This document shows positions 26,837 through 30,880 of a DNA stretch of 30,880 nucleotides, one piece after another; position 1 is the first letter of the stretch, and the number at the start of each line of letters is the position of its first letter. The notes below the pieces were generated by a model, which was not told where the DNA came from, did not search any database, and saw only the letters and a list, made by a program, of their open reading frames with translations. The position numbers and the translations under genes are program-made. Origin of the DNA: Gaiellasilicea sp038324115. Lineage in GTDB: Bacteria > Actinomycetota > Thermoleophilia > Gaiellales > Gaiellaceae. The stretch spans positions 1-30,880 of the forward strand of contig JBBQHQ010000011.1 in NCBI GenBank assembly GCA_038324115.1. The letters run 5' to 3'.

Positions 26837-29190
26837 AGATGCGCGACCGTGGCGCCGTCGGCGGAGTCGCTCTCGTGGCTCCCGACGAGGGGATGGGCGC
26901 TCAGCTCCTCGCGCACGGCTTTGCGGGTGGCGCCCGTGCCGCGGCCGTGCACGATCCGGACGCTCGGCAGCCCCGCGAGCGACGCCTCGTCCACGAAGGC
27001 CCGCACGGCCTCGCGCGCCTCGTGGGCCCGCTGGCCGCGGACGTCGAGCTCGTCGCCGACGTCGCCCCGGGCCGAGGCGACGACGCGCACCGGTGGCTCC
27101 GGATCCGGCTCGCGCCGGCGGGACGGCTGTAGCCGGGCGAGCGGGATCCGGAGCCGATGCCCGGTCGGGCCTACGACCTCGGCCTCGTCGCCCTCGATCG
27201 CGGCGATCGTCCCGTGGACGCCGAGCGCCGGTGCCTCGACGGGGTCGCCCGGCGCCAGCGGCGCGGTCAGGGGCAGTGGCTCGTCGAGGGCGCCGATCGC
27301 CCGCTCGGCGCGCTCCGCGCGGTCCGAGGCGGCGCCCAGGCGGCGGTCGCGCTCGCTCGTGGCCGGCGCGCTCTGCCGTGACTCGCGGTCGCGCTTCCGG
27401 GCGACCCGGATCTCCCGGCGCAGCCCCTCCAGCTCGGCCCGCGCGGCGGCGAGATCCTGCCGAGCATCGGCGGCCGCGCGCGCCCGCTCGGCCGCGGCCG
27501 ACGCGCGCACGGCCGCGATCTCGGCGGCGAGCTCGGCCTCGCGCCCCCGCAGCTCGCTCTCGATCCGGGTCGCCTCCGCGCGCGCCCGCTCCGCTTCCGT
27601 CTGCTCGGCAGCCGAGGCCCGTTCGGCCGCCTCGGTCTCGACGAGCAGCTCCTGGATCCGCAGCCGCTCCGGGGCAACCCGGGCCCGCGCATCCTCGACG
27701 ATGCCGGCTTCCAGGCCCAGCCGCTCCGCGACCTGAAGCGCGTGGGACGTGCCTGGCCGGCCGAGCGCGATCCGGTAGAGCGGTGCTTGCGTCTCGGGGT
27801 CGAAGCCCGTGGCGGCGTTCGCGACGTGCTCGGTCGCGCTCGCCCACTCCTTCAGTTCGGTGTAGTGCGTCGTCACGAGCGTCAGCCGCGCCTGCTCGGC
27901 CAGCCGGGCGACGAGTGCTTGCGCGAGCGCCGAGCCTTCGACAGGGTCGGTCCCGGACGCGACCTCGTCGAGCAGCACGAGCGAGCGACCGCGGGCGGCG
28001 CGCAGGATCGCGACGAGGTTGGCGACGTGGCCGGAGAAGGTCGAGAGGCTCATCTCGATCGACTGGCGGTCGCCGATGTCCGCGAGCACCTGGTCGAAGA
28101 CGGGCAGCGTCGCGCTCTCCGCCGGCGGCCGCAGGCCCGACTGGTGCAGCAGCGCCGCCAGCCCGAGCGTCTTCAGCGCCACCGTCTTCCCGCCCGTGTT
28201 CGGGCCGCTGATCACGAGCGCCCGCAGGGTGCCGAGCTCCAGGTCGATCGGCACCGCGGTCGCCGGGTCGAGCAGCGGGTGCCGAGCCTCGACGAGGCGG
28301 ACCTCGTCCGAGACGGTGACGGGGGCGCCGCGCCAGCCGCGCGAGAGCGTCCCGCGGGCGACGGCGAGGTCGATCTGCGCGGTCGCCTCGACCAGCGCGG
28401 CGAGGGCGTCCTCCTGCGCGCCGGCCGCGGCCGAGAGCTCCCGGAGGATCCGCTCGACCTCCTCGCGCTCGGCGCTGGCGGCCTCGGACTGCCGGTTCGA
28501 GAGCTCGACGACCTCGAAAGGCTCGACGAAGAGCGTGCGGCCCGAGTCGGAGGCGTCGTGGACGATCCCGGGCACACTCTTGCGCGAGCCGGCCTTGACG
28601 GCGAGGACCGGCCGGCCGCCCCGGAGCGTGACGAAGTCCTCTTGGAGGTGATCCGCGAGGCCGCCCGTGCGGACGAGCTGCTCGAGGCGCTCGCGCACAC
28701 GGCCGCGGCCGTTCCGGAGCTCGACCCGCAGCTTCCGCAGCGCGGAGGAGGCGTTGTCGCGCAGGTCGGAGCCGTCCTCCGCCACCGCGCGGTCGATCGC
28801 CCTCGCCAGCGGCTGCAGCCCGGGGTCGATCGCCGCCGCGAGCTCTCGGAGCAGCGGCGCCGGCTGCTCCTCGAGCGCCGCTCGCGCCCGCAGGCCACCG
28901 GAGACCGTGTCCGCGATCCGCCGCAGCGAGGCGGGGGTGAGGGCGCCGCCGCGCGCCGCGTGGGCCGCCTCGTCGCGGACGTCGTGGATCTCGTGGAGCG
29001 GTGGCTCCTCCGCCTCGTCGAGCAACGCGACCGCCTCGGCCGTCAGGGCCTGCAGGCGCGCGACCTGCGCCGGGTCAGGCGACGGGGTCAGGCCGCGGGC
29101 GAGCGCCTGGCCGTGCTCGGTCGTGGCGGCGCCGGCCAGCCGCTCCCGAATCGCGGGGAACTCCAGCGCGCCGAGGGCGTCGACGTCCAC
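26830..29190 (-). CDS. mutS2: MutS2 family endonuclease / ribosome-collision ATPase with Smr domain
   Basis: 786 residues from GTG 29190. The N-terminal MutS core and clamp (1-320), ATPase with Walker A SGPNTGGKT (residues 328-336), SLSTFSGHVANLV, Walker B LVLLDEVASGTDP and TTHYTELKEWA, an Ala/Glu/Arg coiled coil (~510-620), a KOW-like strand region and a C-terminal Smr domain (ELDVRGQRAHEA, VRIVHGRGTGATRKAV) are all in order. MutS2 suppresses recombination and in Bacillus splits collided ribosomes. The convergent gene is a ribosome-rescue homologue, a suggestive pairing. TACACT (29203-29198) lies 7 bases before the start. Confidence 0.92.
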   Translation of the reverse strand: MDVDALGALEFPAIRERLAGAATTEHGQALARGLTPSPDPAQVARLQALTAEAVALLDEAEEPPLHEIHDVRDEAAHAARGGALTPASLRRIADTVSGGLRARAALEEQPAPLLRELAAAIDPGLQPLARAIDRAVAEDGSDLRDNASSALRKLRVELRNGRGRVRERLEQLVRTGGLADHLQEDFVTLRGGRPVLAVKAGSRKSVPGIVHDASDSGRTLFVEPFEVVELSNRQSEAASAEREEVERILRELSAAAGAQEDALAALVEATAQIDLAVARGTLSRGWRGAPVTVSDEVRLVEARHPLLDPATAVPIDLELGTLRALVISGPNTGGKTVALKTLGLAALLHQSGLRPPAESATLPVFDQVLADIGDRQSIEMSLSTFSGHVANLVAILRAARGRSLVLLDEVASGTDPVEGSALAQALVARLAEQARLTLVTTHYTELKEWASATEHVANAATGFDPETQAPLYRIALGRPGTSHALQVAERLGLEAGIVEDARARVAPERLRIQELLVETEAAERASAAEQTEAERARAEATRIESELRGREAELAAEIAAVRASAAAERARAAADARQDLAAARAELEGLRREIRVARKRDRESRQSAPATSERDRRLGAASDRAERAERAIGALDEPLPLTAPLAPGDPVEAPALGVHGTIAAIEGDEAEVVGPTGHRLRIPLARLQPSRRREPDPEPPVRVVASARGDVGDELDVRGQRAHEAREAVRAFVDEASLAGLPSVRIVHGRGTGATRKAVREELSAHPLVGSHESDSADGATVAHLT

Positions 29191-29197
29191 GTAGACG

Positions 29198-29272
29198 AGT
29201 GTAGGGGCCGAACCGATGAGTTCTCGGGCGCCCGACGGTCGAAACGATCACCTCCACCCGAAAGGTTAGGCT
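29198..29272. promoter_or_regulatory. Divergent leaderless promoters, mutS2 and MMPL gene
   Basis: TACACT on the minus strand (29203-29198) is 7 bases from GTG 29190; TAGGCT on the plus strand (29267-29272) is 7 bases from ATG 29280. The 64 bases between the boxes leave room for separate -35 elements, none of which is a clear consensus. Confidence 0.5.
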
Positions 29273-29279
29273 CGCCCGA

Positions 29280-30880
29280 ATGGAACGTCTCGCACATCTC
29301 GTCGTCCGCCGCCGCCGGCTCGTGATCGGCGTCTGGATCCTGCTCACCGCCTTCGGCGCCTTCTCGGCCGGCCAGGTCGCGGATCGCTGGCTCGAGAGCT
29401 TCTCGATCCCGGGCTACCCGGCGTACGAGGCCGACCAGCGCGCCGCGGCCGAGCTCGGAAGCGGCGTCGTCCCGCCCCTCGTCGCCGTGTTCGAGTCGAA
29501 GGGCGATGTGACGAAGGCGAGCGGGATCGAGGGGGCGATCGCGGCGGCTGCGGGGGCGAACCCCGGGAGCCGCGTCAGCTCGTTCTTCTCCACCGGCAGC
29601 GACGCCTACGTCTCCCAGGATCGCCATGTCACCTTCGCGGAGATCTACCCGCCCGGGCAGGTCAGCTTCGAGGGGCTGCTCACGCTCGACGCGACCCGTG
29701 AGGCGCTCAAGAGTGCCACACCCGCAGGCGTCGAGAGTCACCTGACCGGGATGGACGCGCTCTTCGCGGAGGCGAGCGAGGGCCAGGCGGGCGGTGGCCC
29801 GAGCGTGCTCGTCGAGGCACTGATCGGGGGCCTCGGCGCGCTCGTAATCCTCCTCTTCACCTTCGGGACGCTCCCGGCGGTGGCAATGCCGCTCGTGATC
29901 GCGATCGCCTCGATCCTCAACACCTTCACGCTGATCTGGCTGCTCACCTATCTCACCGACGTCTCGATCATCGTCCAGTTCCTCGTAGCTCTGATCGGGC
30001 TCGGGGTGGCGATCGACTACGCGCTCCTGATGATCTTCCGCTTCCGCGACGAGCTCGCCGTCGGCAAGGATCGCGAGGAGGCACTCGTCCAGACGATGCG
30101 CCACGCAGGCCGCTCCGTGATCGTCTCCGGCTCGACCGTTGCCGTCGGCCTGCTCAGCCTGGTCATCCTGCCGCTGCCCTTCATCCGTTCGATCGGGATC
30201 GGCGGGATGCTGATCCCCGCCGTCTCGGTGCTCGCGGCGATCACGCTCCTGCCCGCCCTCCTCTTCGTGCTCGGGCCGCGGATCAACAGCATCCGTGTCC
30301 TCCCGAAGCGGATGATCGGGAGTCACGACCCCGACACGGGCTTCTGGGGCCGCTGGGCCGGGATCGTTGTCCGCAAGCCGCTCGCGGTCGGCGCCGCCGG
30401 GCTCGCGATCGTGGCGGTGCTCCTCTACTACGGCGTCCAGCTGAACCCGAGCGACGCCCAGGCGAAGGACTTCCCGGGCGAGGGCGACGCGCACGTCGGC
30501 TACGAGAAGCTCGTCGCCGCGGGGATCACCCCCGGGGTGCTGAAGCCGTTCCAGATCGTCGTCGAGGGCGAGTCCACACCCGCGGAGCTGGACGCGCTGG
30601 CCCGCAAGGTTGAGACGGTGGACGGGATCGCCGCCGCCACTTCACCGCCGAGCGCCCGCGCCGACGGGCTCGCCATCGTCGAGGCCTTCGCGACGACGGA
30701 CGGCTCGGCCAAGCCGACCCGCGCCACGATCACGCGGCTCAAGGACGCCATCGGCCCGCTCGCCCAGCAGGAGCTCGGGAGTGGGGGCCAGGTGACCGTC
30801 GCCGGCGCGCCGGCCGAGGAGCGCGAGTTCGTCAGCGCCGTCTACGGGACGTTCCCCTACGTCCTCCTCTTCGTGATCGT
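29280..30880 (+). CDS. MMPL-family RND transporter, N-terminal part (3' truncated by window edge)
   Basis: The frame opens at ATG 29280 and runs to the window end, giving 533 residues with no stop. Opening MERLAHLVVRRRRLVIGVWILL is the first membrane helix of MMPL/RND carriers. An outside domain (~36-180) is followed by a helix bundle at about 180-340 with ALIGLGVAIDYALLMIFRFRDEL, the MMPL motif with the proton-relay Asp and Tyr, and RHAGRSVIVSGSTVAVGLLSL. A second membrane-proximal repeat begins near residue 365 and another helix starts at the edge. MMPL proteins export lipids or drugs. The substrate cannot be inferred. Confidence 0.9.
   Translation, partial: MERLAHLVVRRRRLVIGVWILLTAFGAFSAGQVADRWLESFSIPGYPAYEADQRAAAELGSGVVPPLVAVFESKGDVTKASGIEGAIAAAAGANPGSRVSSFFSTGSDAYVSQDRHVTFAEIYPPGQVSFEGLLTLDATREALKSATPAGVESHLTGMDALFAEASEGQAGGGPSVLVEALIGGLGALVILLFTFGTLPAVAMPLVIAIASILNTFTLIWLLTYLTDVSIIVQFLVALIGLGVAIDYALLMIFRFRDELAVGKDREEALVQTMRHAGRSVIVSGSTVAVGLLSLVILPLPFIRSIGIGGMLIPAVSVLAAITLLPALLFVLGPRINSIRVLPKRMIGSHDPDTGFWGRWAGIVVRKPLAVGAAGLAIVAVLLYYGVQLNPSDAQAKDFPGEGDAHVGYEKLVAAGITPGVLKPFQIVVEGESTPAELDALARKVETVDGIAAATSPPSARADGLAIVEAFATTDGSAKPTRATITRLKDAIGPLAQQELGSGGQVTVAGAPAEEREFVSAVYGTFPYVLLFVI

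Overview
The window is one contiguous, very GC-rich (about 70%, third codon positions nearly all G or C) bacterial chromosome segment with tightly packed genes, many GTG starts and ATGA/GTGA stop-start overlaps. Gene content (futalosine-pathway mqnD, PuuD-type urate oxidation, actinobacterial VLRF1-like release factor, MutS2, compact DtxR regulator) and codon style point to an actinobacterium, most likely of the class Thermoleophilia (Gaiellales/Solirubrobacterales type). This assignment is an inference from gene style, not a database match. No gene-free stretch longer than 300 bases exists, and I see no rRNA, tRNA, CRISPR, IS element or integrase.

Layout. 1-2381: the 3' part of a divergent Nramp-like metal transporter, two PRC-barrel proteins, two small unknown proteins read outward from a 24-bp gap, and a DtxR/MntR-type regulator. 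2404-6661: mqnD, a DUF1272 zinc-ribbon protein, an aldehyde dehydrogenase, an MFS carrier and a membrane protein. 6674-20271: a large purine-degradation locus. A leftward operon encodes 8-oxoguanine deaminase, 5-hydroxyisourate hydrolase, OHCU decarboxylase, the membrane cytochrome-c urate oxidase PuuD, a DUF3830 protein and a histidine phosphatase. A divergent rightward operon encodes a BMP-type nucleoside/purine ABC importer (binding protein, double ATPase, two permeases) followed by the three-subunit xanthine dehydrogenase. An allantoate-amidohydrolase-like M20 enzyme lies at the left edge. Together these import purines, make urate from xanthine and from 8-oxoguanine, and carry it to allantoin; an allantoinase is not in the window. 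20351-25382: an orphan GAF/PAS histidine kinase, a YdcZ-type carrier, an EthD-like protein and two enoyl-CoA hydratase-family enzymes. 25452-30880: a probable selenoprotein gene, a lipoprotein, a VLRF1-like release factor, MutS2 and the start of an MMPL transporter.

Three things stand out. First, a hidden gene on the minus strand at 25452-25676 encodes an Rdx/SelW-family protein whose CxxC motif reads Cys-Pro-Val-TGA. The frame stays open and strongly coding for 63 codons after the TGA, and a perfect 9+1+9 hairpin sits at the distance expected of a bacterial SECIS, so this looks like a selenocysteine protein that a standard gene caller would miss. Second, an identical 27-bp perfect palindrome occurs twice, about 18.6 kb apart, and supplies the final Thr codon and TAG stop to three genes. 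Third, many genes start 6-8 bases after a TANNNT box, the mark of leaderless transcription, and at three divergent junctions the two -10 boxes share their central TA.
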